Assembly: GCF_019972155.1 (NCBI RefSeq)
Contig: NZ_BOVL01000005.1
Span: forward strand, 186,001 to 250,000
Direction: 5' to 3'
Length of the DNA stretch: 64,000 nucleotides
DNA from: Bradyrhizobium sp. RD5-C2
GTDB lineage: Bacteria > Pseudomonadota > Alphaproteobacteria > Rhizobiales > Xanthobacteraceae
Shown here: piece by piece, positions 20,892 to 30,184 of the stretch
Numbering within the stretch: the first letter of the stretch is position 1
Layout: every line of letters starts with the position of its first letter
Notes under the pieces: generated by a model
What the model was told of the DNA's origin: nothing
What the model saw: only the letters and a program-made list of their open reading frames with translations
The model's database searches: none
Made by a program: the position numbers and the translations under genes

Positions 20892-21899
20892 TTAGATCAG
20901 CTTGCCGATCGCAACGGCCGTGTCGGCCATGCGGTTCGAGAAGCCCCACTCATTGTCGTACCAGGCCATCACGCGCACCAGCGTGCCGTTCTGCACCTTG
21001 GTCTGGTCCATGTGGAAGGTGGCCGAGTGCGGATCGTGGTTGAAGTCGATCGAGACGTTCGGCGCGGTGGTGAAGCCCAGAATGCCCTTGAGCTGCTGCT
21101 CGGAGGCGCGCTTCATCGCTTCGTTGATTTCCTTGGCGTCGGTGGCGCGCTTGGCGACGATCTTCAGATCGATCACCGAGACGTTCGGGGTCGGCACGCG
21201 GATCGAGACGCCGTCGAGCTTGCCCTTCAGTTCCGGCAGCACCAGGCCGATGGCTTTCGCCGCACCGGTCGAGGTCGGGATCATCGACATCGCCGCGGCG
21301 CGGCCGCGATAGAGATCCTTGTGCAGGGTGTCGAGCGTCGGCTGGTCGCCGGTATAGGCGTGGATCGTGGTCATGAAGCCGGTCTCGATGCCGACGGTCT
21401 CGTTCAGCACCTTGGCAACCGGCGCGAGGCAGTTGGTGGTGCAGGAGCCGTTGGAGACGACGAGCTGATCCTTGTTCAGCGTGTCGTGGTTGACGCCGTA
21501 GACGATGGTGGCGTCAGCGCCATCGGCCGGGGCCGAGACCAGCACGCGCCTGGCGCCGGCGGTGAGGTGCGCAGAGGCCTTGTCCTTGGCGGTGAAGATG
21601 CCGGTGCATTCCAGCGCGATGTCGACGCCGAGGGCCTTCCACGGCAGCTTGGAGGGATCGCGCTCGGCCGAGACCTTGATCTTGTTGTCGCCGACGCTGA
21701 TCGAATCGCCGTCGACGGTCACGGTGCCCGGAAAGCGGCCATGCACGGAATCGAAGCGCAGCAGGTGTGCGTTGGTCTCGACCGGGCCGAGGTCGTTGAT
21801 GCCGACCACCTCGATGTCCTTGCGGCCGGACTCGGCGATGGCGCGCAACACATTGCGGCCGATACGCCCAAACCCGTTGATCGCGACGCGGATTGCCAT
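20892..21899 (-). CDS. gap: Type I glyceraldehyde-3-phosphate dehydrogenase
   Basis: This 335-residue protein has the NAD-binding [15 protein letters not shown] block and the catalytic cysteine in [12 protein letters not shown]. It also has [10 protein letters not shown] and the C-terminal [12 protein letters not shown]. An Asp in GIND (about residue 34) favours NAD over NADP. The start has an AGAGGAG ribosome-binding site. It lies between tkt and pgk, in the same direction. Confidence 0.96.
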   Translation of the reverse strand: MAIRVAINGFGRIGRNVLRAIAESGRKDIEVVGINDLGPVETNAHLLRFDSVHGRFPGTVTVDGDSISVGDNKIKVSAERDPSKLPWKALGVDIALECTGIFTAKDKASAHLTAGARRVLVSAPADGADATIVYGVNHDTLNKDQLVVSNGSCTTNCLAPVAKVLNETVGIETGFMTTIHAYTGDQPTLDTLHKDLYRGRAAAMSMIPTSTGAAKAIGLVLPELKGKLDGVSIRVPTPNVSVIDLKIVAKRATDAKEINEAMKRASEQQLKGILGFTTAPNVSIDFNHDPHSATFHMDQTKVQNGTLVRVMAWYDNEWGFSNRMADTAVAIGKLI

Positions 21900-22062
21900 G
21901 CTGTGTCTCCTCTAAAAGCTGCTGCCGGCCCCGTGGGAGGTGTCCCACGAGGGTTTTACGGCGGAACGCCCGGTTCAGCCGGACGCGAGCGGAAAAGATG
22001 GAGCTTTGGTAATCCTTTTTCGCGGCAAGCTCAACCTTCGACCGGCGGGTGTCAGACCGGCG

Positions 22063-24045
22063 TCAGACGCGCTTCAGGGCAGCGTTAACGACGGCCTCCG
22101 CAGTAATGCCGAAATGCGGGAAAAGGTCCTTCGCCGGGGCGCTGGCGCCGAAACCGTGCATGCCGACGAATTCACCGTCGCGGCCGATCACGGCATCCCA
22201 GCCCCAGCGCACCGCGGCCTCGATCGCGATCTTGACCGGGGCGTTGCCGATAACGGCATTTTGCCGCTCGGCGGGCTGCGCCAGCAGCAATTCCAGCGAC
22301 GGGACCGAGACGACCCGCGTCGCGATGCCGCGCCCGGCGAGCTGCTTCTGCGCCTCGACCGCGATCTGGACCTCGGAACCGGAGGCGAACAATGACACTT
22401 TTGCGTCGCCTTGCGCCGCGACCAGCTCGTAGGCGCCGTGGCTGCACGGATTGTCGTTCGGCGCCGTGGTGCGGAGCTGCGGCAGGTTCTGGCGGGTCAG
22501 CGCCAGCACGGTCGGCCCGTCGATCCGGTTGAGCGCGAGTTCCCAGCACTCGGCGGTCTCGACTGCGTCGCAGGGACGGAACACGCGCATGTTGGGCATC
22601 GCGCGCAGCGCGGAGAGATGCTCGACCGGCTGGTGCGTCGGGCCGTCTTCGCCGAGGCCGATCGAATCATGGGTCATCACATAGACGACGCCGGTGCCCA
22701 TCAGCGCCGACAGCCGCATCGCGCCGCGCGCATAGTCGGTGAACACCAGGAAGGTGGCGCCGTTCGGCGCGAAGCCGCCATGCAGGAAGATGCCGTTGAG
22801 GCACGCCGCCATGCCGTGCTCGCGGATGCCGTAATGGATGAAGCGGCCCTTCGGGGTCTTGGCCGCGAACCCGACCGCCGACTTCGCCTTGTTGTTGTTG
22901 GAGCCGGTGAGGTCGGCGGAGCCGGCCACGAATTCCATCGGCATCGCGGCGGCGATTACCTCGATCGCGGCTTCCGACGATTTGCGGGTCGCGACGTTGA
23001 GCGGATTTTCCAGCAGGCCCTTCTTGAAGGCGCGCAGCCCCTTGGCGAGCGATTGCGGCCGCTCGTGACGCAGGCGGCGCTCGAACTCGGCGCGCTTGCG
23101 GTTGCCGAGCTGCGCGAACTGCTCGTCCCAGGCCTTGTGTTCGGCGGCGCCGCGGGCACCCGCCTCGCGCCAGGCCTTCAGCACGTCGTCGGGCACCGAG
23201 AACGGCTCGAGCGAGATGCCGAGCTTCTCCTTGGCACCCTTGAGCTCGGCGGCGCCGAGCGCCTCGCCATGCGCCTTCGCGGTGCCGGCCCTGGTCGGCG
23301 CGCCGAAGCCGATCGTGGTCTTGCAGGCGATCAGCGAAGGCTTGCTGGACTTCTGCGCGCGGGTGATCGCAGCGGCAATCGCCTGCGGATCATGACCGTC
23401 GATCAATTCGGCGGCCCAGCCGGCGGACTTGAAGCGCTTCACCTGGTCGACGGAATCGGAGATCGAGGTCGGGCCGTCGATCGAGATGCCGTTGTCGTCG
23501 TACAGCACGATCATCTTGTTGAGCCGCCAGTGGCCGGCGAGCGCGATCGCTTCCTGCGAGATGCCTTCCATCAGGTCGCCGTCGGAGGCGAGCACATAGG
23601 TTTGGTGGCTGACGATCTTCTTGCCGAACTCCGCGGCGAGCATCTTCTCGGCGAGCGCCATGCCGACCGCGGTGGCAATGCCCTGGCCGAGCGGGCCGGT
23701 GGTGGTCTCGATGCCCTTGGTGTGGAAGTTCTCCGGGTGTCCCGGCGTCAGCGATCCGAGCTGACGGAAGTGCTTGAGCTGGTCGAGCGTCATGTCCTTG
23801 TTGCCGGTGAGGTACAGCAACGCATAGAGCAGCATCGAGCCGTGGCCGGCCGACAGCACGAAGCGGTCGCGATCGGGCCACGCCGTGTCGGCGGCATCGA
23901 ACTTCAGGAATTTGGTGAACAGGACGGTCGCGATGTCGGCGGCGCCCATCGGCAGGCCCGGATGGCCGGAATTCGCCTTCTCGACGGCGTCCATGGCAAG
24001 GCCACGGATCGCATTGGCCATACGGGTGTGATCGACCTGCGTCAT
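22063..24045 (-). CDS. tkt: Transketolase
   Basis: This 660-residue thiamine-diphosphate enzyme moves two-carbon ketol units in the pentose-phosphate and Calvin pathways. The N-terminus [21 protein letters not shown], the ThDP/Mg motif ASDGDLMEG, and the pyrimidine-domain [19 protein letters not shown] are all intact. The ATG at 24045 (MTQVDH) is the family start. An in-frame extension to 24207 has no support. It is the first gene of the leftward tkt-gap-pgk-fba cluster. Confidence 0.95.
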   Translation of the reverse strand: MTQVDHTRMANAIRGLAMDAVEKANSGHPGLPMGAADIATVLFTKFLKFDAADTAWPDRDRFVLSAGHGSMLLYALLYLTGNKDMTLDQLKHFRQLGSLTPGHPENFHTKGIETTTGPLGQGIATAVGMALAEKMLAAEFGKKIVSHQTYVLASDGDLMEGISQEAIALAGHWRLNKMIVLYDDNGISIDGPTSISDSVDQVKRFKSAGWAAELIDGHDPQAIAAAITRAQKSSKPSLIACKTTIGFGAPTRAGTAKAHGEALGAAELKGAKEKLGISLEPFSVPDDVLKAWREAGARGAAEHKAWDEQFAQLGNRKRAEFERRLRHERPQSLAKGLRAFKKGLLENPLNVATRKSSEAAIEVIAAAMPMEFVAGSADLTGSNNNKAKSAVGFAAKTPKGRFIHYGIREHGMAACLNGIFLHGGFAPNGATFLVFTDYARGAMRLSALMGTGVVYVMTHDSIGLGEDGPTHQPVEHLSALRAMPNMRVFRPCDAVETAECWELALNRIDGPTVLALTRQNLPQLRTTAPNDNPCSHGAYELVAAQGDAKVSLFASGSEVQIAVEAQKQLAGRGIATRVVSVPSLELLLAQPAERQNAVIGNAPVKIAIEAAVRWGWDAVIGRDGEFVGMHGFGASAPAKDLFPHFGITAEAVVNAALKRV

Positions 24046-24382
24046 GATGAAAAGTCCGCCTGGAATGAGGAGCTGAATGCTGGACGCATCGGGGCGGGCA
24101 GCCGCGATACGCGCGTGGATGGCCTTACGGGTTGGAGGGTGGATTAGCACCTCAATTCCGCAAGTCCAAGGCGATGAAATGCCCCAAAACGGGGAAAAGT
24201 TGCTCAAAACGGCCCAATTTCATTGAACGGTGCATAGTTCGGCGCCGCCGTTGCGCTCGGCTCGCTTGCCACGTAAATTTCATCCGCTAACCGCTTGCCG
24301 AACCGCCAGTTTTGCCGTGCGGCAGGCTTGTTTCCGGCAGGCTACCCCAGCCGACCAATTTGAAGGGTCCACACCGCGTGTC
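24046..24382. other. Divergent intergenic region between tkt and the DUF4164 gene
   Basis: About 340 bp separates the two transcription units and must contain both promoters. I see no ORF or RNA gene. A small CCCC...GGGG palindrome lies near 24183, with no clear operator. Confidence 0.4.
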
Positions 24383-24703
24383 ATGAGTGATCGTCTCGCC
24401 AACGGGTCTGGCAATACCGAGGCACCGCTCGCCGATATCGATGCTGCGACAAAGCGGCTGATGGCAGCGCTCGATGCGCTGGAGAGCTCCGTGGAGCGGC
24501 GCCGTGAGGCCGACCGCGACGAAAACGAATTGGCGAGCCGGATCCAGGCGCTCGGCGCCGATCGCTCCAGGCTTGCCGATGAGCTCGACGGATCGCTGGT
24601 GAAGACGCGCAAGCTCGAGCGCGTCAATCGCGACATCGCGGAAAAGCTCGACGCGGCGATTGGCACCATTCGCGCCGTGCTCGATGGCGGAGAAGGCAGA
24701 TGA
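24383..24703 (+). CDS. DUF4164-type coiled-coil protein
   Basis: This 106-residue protein is almost entirely a predicted coiled coil rich in Arg, Glu, Asp and Leu (TKRLMAALDALESSVERRRE and onward). It matches the small alphaproteobacterial family found directly upstream of zapA. Its stop overlaps the zapA start by ATGA (24700-24703), so the two are translationally coupled. A role in cell division alongside ZapA is inferred from this context. The ATG at 24383 was preferred over a longer frame. Confidence 0.75.
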   Translation: MSDRLANGSGNTEAPLADIDAATKRLMAALDALESSVERRREADRDENELASRIQALGADRSRLADELDGSLVKTRKLERVNRDIAEKLDAAIGTIRAVLDGGEGR

Positions 24704-25083
24704 GCCACATCAACGTCACCATCAATGGCCGGCAATACCGGATGGCCTGCGAGGAGGGCCAGGAGGTGCGGCTCCTGAAGCTCGCGGAAAATCTCCAGCA
24801 GCGCGTCGAATCGCTGCGCGGCAAGTTCGGCGAGATCGGCGATGCGCGGCTGACCGTGATGGCGGCGCTCACCGCCTGCGACGAGCTGGTCGATGCCGGC
24901 GCGCGCATCCGCAGCCTCGAGGAAGAGGTCGAGCAGCTGCGCAATGCCCGCACGGCCGCCACCGACCGCGCCCGCGCGACCCAGACCGCGGTCTCCAATG
25001 CGCTCAACGCCGCCGCCGAGCGGATCGAGCGCACCACGCAGGTGCTCAACCGCACCATCGGCGGCGGCATCGCGATCGGCTGA
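24700..25083 (+). CDS. zapA: Cell division protein ZapA
   Basis: This 127-residue protein has the ZapA globular head (HINVTINGRQYRMACEEGQE, then LAENLQQRVESLRGKFG). A long C-terminal coiled coil (EEEVEQLRNAR...) follows. ZapA tetramers cross-link FtsZ filaments at the division ring. It overlaps the preceding DUF4164 gene. In alphaproteobacteria zapA usually precedes the 6S RNA and 5-formyl-THF cyclo-ligase genes. Here two extra genes lie between. Confidence 0.92.
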   Translation: MSHINVTINGRQYRMACEEGQEVRLLKLAENLQQRVESLRGKFGEIGDARLTVMAALTACDELVDAGARIRSLEEEVEQLRNARTAATDRARATQTAVSNALNAAAERIERTTQVLNRTIGGGIAIG

Positions 25084-25203
25084 AGTTCGCGGCAGCTTCA
25101 CCTGACGGGGGGCGGACCGGACTGAAATGAACAGACGTGGCCAGATGCGATCTATTTGCCTGCATCTGCCAACGATCGTCCGCCGGATCGAATGAGCGGC
25201 GCA

Positions 25204-25680
25204 TCAGCGCTCCGGACGCACCGCGACCCGATATGTCGACGTGATATGAGCGCAAGGCTCAGGTTCGCCGTCGGAAGTCAGCCAGCATTCGAGATAATGC
25301 AGGCGGCGGCCGCGGCGCACGATGCGCGCCTCCGCGATCAGATCCGAAGTCCTGGCTGGCCGCAGGAAGGTGATGTTGAAGGCTGCCATCACCGGGATCA
25401 CCTTGGCTCCGAGGGCCGCCAGAACGCAGCCGTACATCGTGGTGTCGGCAAGGCCCATCACCATCGGTCCGGAAAACACGCCGCCGCTGCCGTCTTGCCA
25501 CAACTCGGCTCCCATGAACGCCTGCTGATACGGAAGCCGGACACGGATCGCGTTCGGTCCGACGTTCTCGACGATCTCGCCGTGGTGGTCGATGCTCGGC
25601 AGATTTCGGATGATCGCCCGCCGTACCTGTTCGGCATCCAGCAAAGGTTCAATGGAGCGTACCGTTTCGTGTTCACGCAT
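25204..25680 (-). CDS. PaaI-family hotdog-fold thioesterase
   Basis: This 158-residue single hotdog-domain protein has GGVFSGPMVMGLADTTMYG (the catalytic-helix region) and AAFNITFLRPA (the CoA-binding strand). Family members hydrolyse aromatic or acyl-CoA thioesters. It is transcribed divergently from a TetR gene with 135 bp between them, containing candidate operators, so it is probably the TetR target. The pair sits between zapA and 6S RNA and looks like an insertion. Confidence 0.82.
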   Translation of the reverse strand: MREHETVRSIEPLLDAEQVRRAIIRNLPSIDHHGEIVENVGPNAIRVRLPYQQAFMGAELWQDGSGGVFSGPMVMGLADTTMYGCVLAALGAKVIPVMAAFNITFLRPARTSDLIAEARIVRRGRRLHYLECWLTSDGEPEPCAHITSTYRVAVRPER

Positions 25681-25765
25681 GGTGCTCTCCGGGAGAAACT
25701 CTGGACTATGCCTGGCGTCGGAAGTCCTTGGGGCCGCGGCGACGACATGCGCTTGCCCAAGCTGA

Positions 25766-25797
25766 ATAACGATGTTATCTGTTGGAAACGATGTTAC
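25766..25797. promoter_or_regulatory. Candidate TetR operator pair
   Basis: A perfect palindrome ATAAC-GAT-GTTAT (25766-25778) is followed by a second AACGATGTTA (25787-25796) whose start lies 19 bp from the first. Both are between the divergent thioesterase and TetR genes and are plausible sites for the TetR dimer. Confidence 0.6.
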
Positions 25798-25815
25798 AGA
25801 ACCGGCAAGGAGTCA

Positions 25816-26445
25816 ATGGCTGCCGCGGCGCAAACCTATCAGCAGACCCTCGACCTTCATCGTCGTCGTGTGATCGTTGACGCCGCGCGTCGTGTATTTG
25901 AGACCACCGGCCTCGAGGGCGCGTCGATCAGGGCGATCGCGCAAATGGCCGGGTGCACGACCGGCGCGATCTACCCGCTGTTTCGATCGAAGGAGGAAGT
26001 ATTCGCGGCGGCGCTGGGTGAATCGCTGTCGGCAGTCACTGAAGAAGTCAGGGCCGCGATGGACGGCATCGCCGTTCCGGCGAAATCGCTTCGACGGGGG
26101 ACCCTTGCAATATACAAATATTACGACGCGCATCCGTCCGAGCTGACGCTGTCGCTCGTGCTATTCAATGGGGACCGCAAGAAGAAGCTCGGGTCCGGAT
26201 TGGATGAGGCCCTCAAGCGGCAGCTGGACGCTCTGCTCGCTCTGCTCGCGGAGCAGGTCCGCAAGGCCACGGCGAAGCCGTTTCTGCCGATGGTCCGCAT
26301 CGAGGCGACCGCGCTTATTACGCATCTGGTCGGGTTGCTCGTGCTCAAGCACGGGGGAAGGATCGACGTGCTCGGCAACAACGCGCCGGTTCTGCTGGCG
26401 CACTACACCAGGAACATGGTTGCGCGGCTGGGCGGCGGAGGCTGA
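25816..26445 (+). CDS. TetR/AcrR-family transcriptional regulator
   Basis: This 209-residue protein has an N-terminal TetR helix-turn-helix (IRAIAQMAGCTTGAIYPLFRSKEEVF, about 39-64) and a helical ligand-binding domain. The ATG at 25816 follows AAGGAG. It probably represses the divergent thioesterase gene and itself through the AACGATGTTA sites just upstream. The ligand is unknown, possibly an acyl-CoA given the neighbour. Confidence 0.88.
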   Translation: MAAAAQTYQQTLDLHRRRVIVDAARRVFETTGLEGASIRAIAQMAGCTTGAIYPLFRSKEEVFAAALGESLSAVTEEVRAAMDGIAVPAKSLRRGTLAIYKYYDAHPSELTLSLVLFNGDRKKKLGSGLDEALKRQLDALLALLAEQVRKATAKPFLPMVRIEATALITHLVGLLVLKHGGRIDVLGNNAPVLLAHYTRNMVARLGGGG

Positions 26446-26626
26446 TTGAAGCGCCAGTTCGGTCGGCGATCAGCCGGCGAGGCCGGCTGGGGTCGCCCGC
26501 TTCGTCCGGCGCCGCGACGGAGCGCACATTTTCCACTCCTGTGGAAGCCGAGTACGGCGCCGGCGCCCTGATTTGCGGAAGTCCGTCCCTTGCCGCTGGC
26601 GGAACCAGCACTTCGTCGCTACATTG

Positions 26627-26798
26627 GCCCTGCGAAGCTGCGTCGTGCGTCAGGAGCCATATATCCCCGGGGCCTTATCGATCCTTTAGGGAACTGTCCC
26701 TGGCCGGGTCCGTGGACCCGGACATATGGTGCCCACCTACTTTCGTAGGGAACTCCGGGATCGAGCGCTCCAACGGCCTCTGCGGCTTCGCACTGATT
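26627..26798 (+). ncRNA. ssrS: 6S RNA
   Basis: The position, directly upstream of the 5-formyl-THF cyclo-ligase gene, is the classic 6S RNA locus. The ends pair: TGCGAAGCTGCG (26631-26642) with TGCGGCTTCGCA (26781-26792), 12 bp including G-U pairs. An inner stem pairs CCATATATCC with GGACATATGG. A T-run follows at 26797-26801. The length of about 170 nt fits 6S RNA, which mimics an open promoter and sequesters sigma-70 RNA polymerase. A TACATT box lies at 26620, and the exact 5' end is inferred. Confidence 0.8.
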
Positions 26799-26991
26799 TT
26801 TGCTGTTGCCTTGTCGTCGCGCTGCGGCGGTTTGATTAGCAGTTTCCCCGCAATGGGTCTCGTCATCGGCTCGCCCGCTGGCAGGCTCCTCGCGGGGTGT
26901 CCAGTGCGCCGCGGCCTGGTCAAACGAATGCTAGCGTTTCTGAGTGCCGGCTCGTTCGCGTTTTGCGGACGATGACAGCGGAAGATGGATC

Positions 26992-27570
26992 ATGCACGCA
27001 GCTCCATCGAAGGCCGAGCTTCGGGCGCTTGCTCTCGCCAAGCGCGACGCGCTGAGCGACGAGCAGCGTGCGACCGCCGCCGAAGCGCTCGCCAAGCGCG
27101 GCGCGCCGTTCGAGATCACGCAGGGCATGATCATCTCGGGCTATGCGCCGATCCGCAGCGAACTCGATCCGGCGCCGCTGATGAAGAAGCTTGCCGAAAA
27201 GGGTGCGCGGCTTGCGCTGCCCTGCATCAATGCGCGCGGCCAGTCGCTGACCTTCCGCAACTGGTGGCCGCAGGACCGGCTGATGCTCGGGCCGCTCGGC
27301 ATTCCCGAGCCGTCGCCGGCCGCCGCCGAGGTGCATCCCGACGTGATGCTGGTGCCGCTCGCGGCATTCGACAAGCTCGGCCACCGCATCGGCTACGGCG
27401 CCGGCTATTACGACTATACCTTTGCACATCTGCGCAAGGCCAAGCATGTGATCGGGGTGGGGGTCGCCTTTGCTGCACAGGAAACCAAGGCCATTCCGGC
27501 GCTGTCGCACGACGTCCCGCTCGATTATGTGCTAACGGAGCGCAAGACGTTCGATTTCCGGAGTAGCTAG
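26992..27570 (+). CDS. 5-formyltetrahydrofolate cyclo-ligase
   Basis: This 192-residue enzyme converts 5-formyl-THF plus ATP to 5,10-methenyl-THF. The hallmark GYGAGYYDYTFAHL motif is near residue 132, with LALPCINARG and LVPLAAFDKLGHRIG before it. The ATG at 26992 is chosen because upstream in-frame codons fall in the 6S RNA downstream region. Linkage to 6S RNA (like ygfA in E. coli) is conserved. It is followed after 2 bp by the YmdB-like gene. Confidence 0.93.
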   Translation: MHAAPSKAELRALALAKRDALSDEQRATAAEALAKRGAPFEITQGMIISGYAPIRSELDPAPLMKKLAEKGARLALPCINARGQSLTFRNWWPQDRLMLGPLGIPEPSPAAAEVHPDVMLVPLAAFDKLGHRIGYGAGYYDYTFAHLRKAKHVIGVGVAFAAQETKAIPALSHDVPLDYVLTERKTFDFRSS

Positions 27571-27572
27571 CC

Positions 27573-28397
27573 TTGCGTATTCTGTTCGTTGGTGACGTCG
27601 TCGGCAGGACCGGCCGCACCGCCATATCAGACCATCTTCCCGGCATGATCAAAGACTGGTCGCTCGATCTCGTCGTCGTCAACGGCGAGAACGCCGCCGG
27701 CGGCTTCGGCATCACCGAGGCGATCTACCAGGAGCTGCTCGACGCCGGCGCCGATGCGATCACGCTCGGCAACCATGCCTGGAATCAGAAGGAGGCGCTG
27801 GTCTTCATCGAGCGTGCGCCGCGCCTGATCCGGCCGCTGAATTTCCCGCGCCATTCGCCCGGTCGCGGCGCCACGCTGGTCGACACCAAGAGCGGCAAGC
27901 GCGCGCTGATCATCAACGCGATCGGCCGCGTCTTCATGGAGCCGTCCTCGAACGATCCGTTCAGTGCGATCGAGCGCGAGCTCGAGGCTTGCCCGCTGCG
28001 CGAGGGCTGTGACGCCATCGTGCTCGATTTCCATGCCGAGGCGACCTCCGAGAAGCAGGGCGTCGGCTTCTTCTGCGACGGCCGCGTCAGCCTCGTGGTC
28101 GGGACCCATACCCATGTGCCGACCGCCGACCACCAGGTGCTGCCTGGCGGCACCGCCTATATGAGCGATGCCGGCATGACAGGCGACTATGATTCGGTGA
28201 TCGGCATGCAGAAGGAGGAGCCGCTGCAGCGCTTCCTCACCGGCATTCCCTCCGGCCGCTTCGAGCCGGCCGGCGGCGTTGCGACGCTTAGCGGCGTTGC
28301 GGTCGAGACCGACGATGCGACCGGCCTTGCGGTCAAGGTCGCGCCGGTGCGTGCCGGCGGGCGCCTCGAGCCCGCGGTGCCGCCGTTCTGGACGTAG
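27573..28397 (+). CDS. YmdB-like metallophosphoesterase (TIGR00282 family)
   Basis: This 274-residue calcineurin-like phosphoesterase has metal-ligand motifs GDVVGRTGR, NGENAAGGFGI, GNHAWNQKE, DFHAEATSEKQ and GTHTHVPTAD. These are typical of the YmdB family, which hydrolyses 2',3'-cyclic nucleotides. The start is a TTG at 27573, two bases after the cyclo-ligase stop, and no better ATG exists, so translation is probably coupled. Confidence 0.9.
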   Translation: MRILFVGDVVGRTGRTAISDHLPGMIKDWSLDLVVVNGENAAGGFGITEAIYQELLDAGADAITLGNHAWNQKEALVFIERAPRLIRPLNFPRHSPGRGATLVDTKSGKRALIINAIGRVFMEPSSNDPFSAIERELEACPLREGCDAIVLDFHAEATSEKQGVGFFCDGRVSLVVGTHTHVPTADHQVLPGGTAYMSDAGMTGDYDSVIGMQKEEPLQRFLTGIPSGRFEPAGGVATLSGVAVETDDATGLAVKVAPVRAGGRLEPAVPPFWT

Positions 28398-28399
28398 CG

Positions 28400-28431
28400 C
28401 CCGGATTGCGCTTCGCTGCATTCGGGCTACA
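28400..28431. repeat. Palindromic intergenic repeat, family E (half copy)
   Basis: CCCGGATTGCGCTTCGCTGCATTCGGGC is one arm of the element present as full pairs at 30093-30178 and 37682-37766. It begins 3 bp after the YmdB-like stop codon. Confidence 0.65.
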
Positions 28432-28563
28432 AGCTATTTCGGAATAATAGAAAAATACGTCTGAGTTGCCCGACGTGTCAAGGGCAGTGCCAAGCGCGGG
28501 CAGCCGCCGGCTACTTTGCATGGGGTTGTTTTCCATTTTTTGGCAGGGCCGGCGAGGGTTAGC

Positions 28564-29988
28564 CTAGCTCTGCCGAAAACCCATCCGGAACGCGCCCCAG
28601 TGGCGGCCGTTCACGACGATCGGCGACGAGACGTCCTTCATCAGCACGAAGTTGCCGCCGCCCATGTCGCGGCGATAGGTCTGCAGCAGGAACGGCTTGG
28701 TGTTGGCCGCGACCTTGCTCACCGCGCGGTCGTTGAACAGCCGGCGGTTGCGGCAATTGGCGTTATTCCACACCGGGTCCGGTCCCTGCGGCAGCCGGTA
28801 GTTCGGATTGTGGGTCGGCAGATAGCCGCTGCGCGCCCAGGCGACGCAGAACACGATGCGTGGATCGGTCTTCTGGATCGGATCCTGGATCGCGGGCAGC
28901 ACGCGGTCGGTGAAGCTGACATAGTCGGTCAGATATTGCTTCGGATTGGTGCCGGCGATCTCGCGATAATTCTCGTCCATCAATTGCGCGAGCGTGATCT
29001 CGCCGCTTGCTATGGCCTTCTCGAACAGCTCCGAGATCTGCTTCGCGGTGTCGATCACGACGCGGATCAGCGGCGCATCGCTGGTTTCGACGCCGCTGTC
29101 GGCGATGGTCACGATCAGGCTCTCGGACAGCTCGAGCAGCTTCGCGACGCGGCCGTCGGCGTGCTTGAGGTCGCGCGAGGAGAGATCGACGCCCTTGGCG
29201 AGCTCGTTGAGCTCCGCGATCACGGTGTCGCAATGACCGAGATTGGAGGTTGCGGCGCGCGCCACGCTGCCGATCTCGGCGCCGACGGATGAAAAGCCCT
29301 CCTGCACCCGCATGATGATGCCCGATATCTGCTGGGCGCCTTCGCCGGCGCTCTTGGCGCGCAGCGAGGCGTCGCTGCTCTCGCCGATCAGGCTGCCGAT
29401 CTGGCCGTCGAGATCGCGCACGGTGTCGGAAATCTGATGGGTCGCCTGGCGGGTCGCCTCGGCAAGGTTCTTCACCTCGCTCGCGACCACGGCAAAGCCG
29501 CGACCGGCATTGCCGGCGCGCGCCGCCTCGATCGTGGCGTTGAGCGCGAGCAGATTGGTCTGCTTGGCGATCGCCTCGATCGAGCCGGAGACCTTGGCGA
29601 CCTGGTTCAGCGCGGAGCCGACCGCGGCGAGCCGCGCCTCGATCCGTCCGACCGCTGCGACGAGCTCTGCGATATGGCCGACCGCCGTCTCGACCGCATG
29701 ACGCGACTCAGCGATCTGGCCGACCGCGGCGGATGCGGTCGTTTGCACCGCCTGCGATGCGTTGGCGATGTCGTGATTGGCCGAGACCATGATCTCGGCG
29801 GTCTCCTGCAAATGATGGAACCGCTCCGACTGGCTGGAGACGCGGTTCGCGACCTCCTGGACGTTGCCGGCTATGTCGGCAAGCTCGACCCCGAGGCCGC
29901 CGATGCGGTCGGCGAGCTGGTCGACCAGCCGTTCGGCCAGCGTCCGGTTCGATGACGTATCCAGCACTGCAAGCTGCGCCGCCGACAT
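28564..29988 (-). CDS. Soluble methyl-accepting chemotaxis protein with C-terminal sensor module
   Basis: This 474-residue protein has no membrane span. The MCP signalling hairpin is near residues 140-185 ([23 protein letters not shown], split here by the tip), flanked by coiled coils. A C-terminal module (about 300-474) ends with [20 protein letters not shown] and [11 protein letters not shown]. The same module ends the neighbouring receptor at 30185-31939. It is probably a cytoplasmic or membrane-peripheral chemoreceptor sensing through this module, which may be Cache-related. No che genes are adjacent. Confidence 0.88.
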   Translation of the reverse strand: MSAAQLAVLDTSSNRTLAERLVDQLADRIGGLGVELADIAGNVQEVANRVSSQSERFHHLQETAEIMVSANHDIANASQAVQTTASAAVGQIAESRHAVETAVGHIAELVAAVGRIEARLAAVGSALNQVAKVSGSIEAIAKQTNLLALNATIEAARAGNAGRGFAVVASEVKNLAEATRQATHQISDTVRDLDGQIGSLIGESSDASLRAKSAGEGAQQISGIIMRVQEGFSSVGAEIGSVARAATSNLGHCDTVIAELNELAKGVDLSSRDLKHADGRVAKLLELSESLIVTIADSGVETSDAPLIRVVIDTAKQISELFEKAIASGEITLAQLMDENYREIAGTNPKQYLTDYVSFTDRVLPAIQDPIQKTDPRIVFCVAWARSGYLPTHNPNYRLPQGPDPVWNNANCRNRRLFNDRAVSKVAANTKPFLLQTYRRDMGGGNFVLMKDVSSPIVVNGRHWGAFRMGFRQS

Positions 29989-30092
29989 GTCGCGTTTCCT
30001 CCGTTACAGCCGCCCGTCGCGCCGCTGCAGCATTCCCCATCTCGATCTAAAGCGTGATTCGCGCAGGCGGTCTTGCCTGAGCGTGCACTGCG

Positions 30093-30178
30093 TGGCCCGG
30101 ATGGAGCGCAGCGAAATCCGGGGCCAATGTGCCAGTGGATCAGAATCCCGGATTGCGCTTCGCTCCATCCGGGCTACG
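30093..30178. repeat. Palindromic intergenic repeat, family E
   Basis: Inverted arms GCCCGGATGGAGCGCAGCG and CGCTTCGCTCCATCCGGGC flank a short centre between the two chemoreceptor genes. Confidence 0.75.
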
Positions 30179-30184
30179 AAACCA

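Noticed and set aside
14455-24045. A dedicated Calvin-cycle (cbb) operon
   Set aside because: No RuBisCO, phosphoribulokinase, FBPase or CbbR gene is in the window, so the cluster may serve glycolysis and the pentose-phosphate pathway only.
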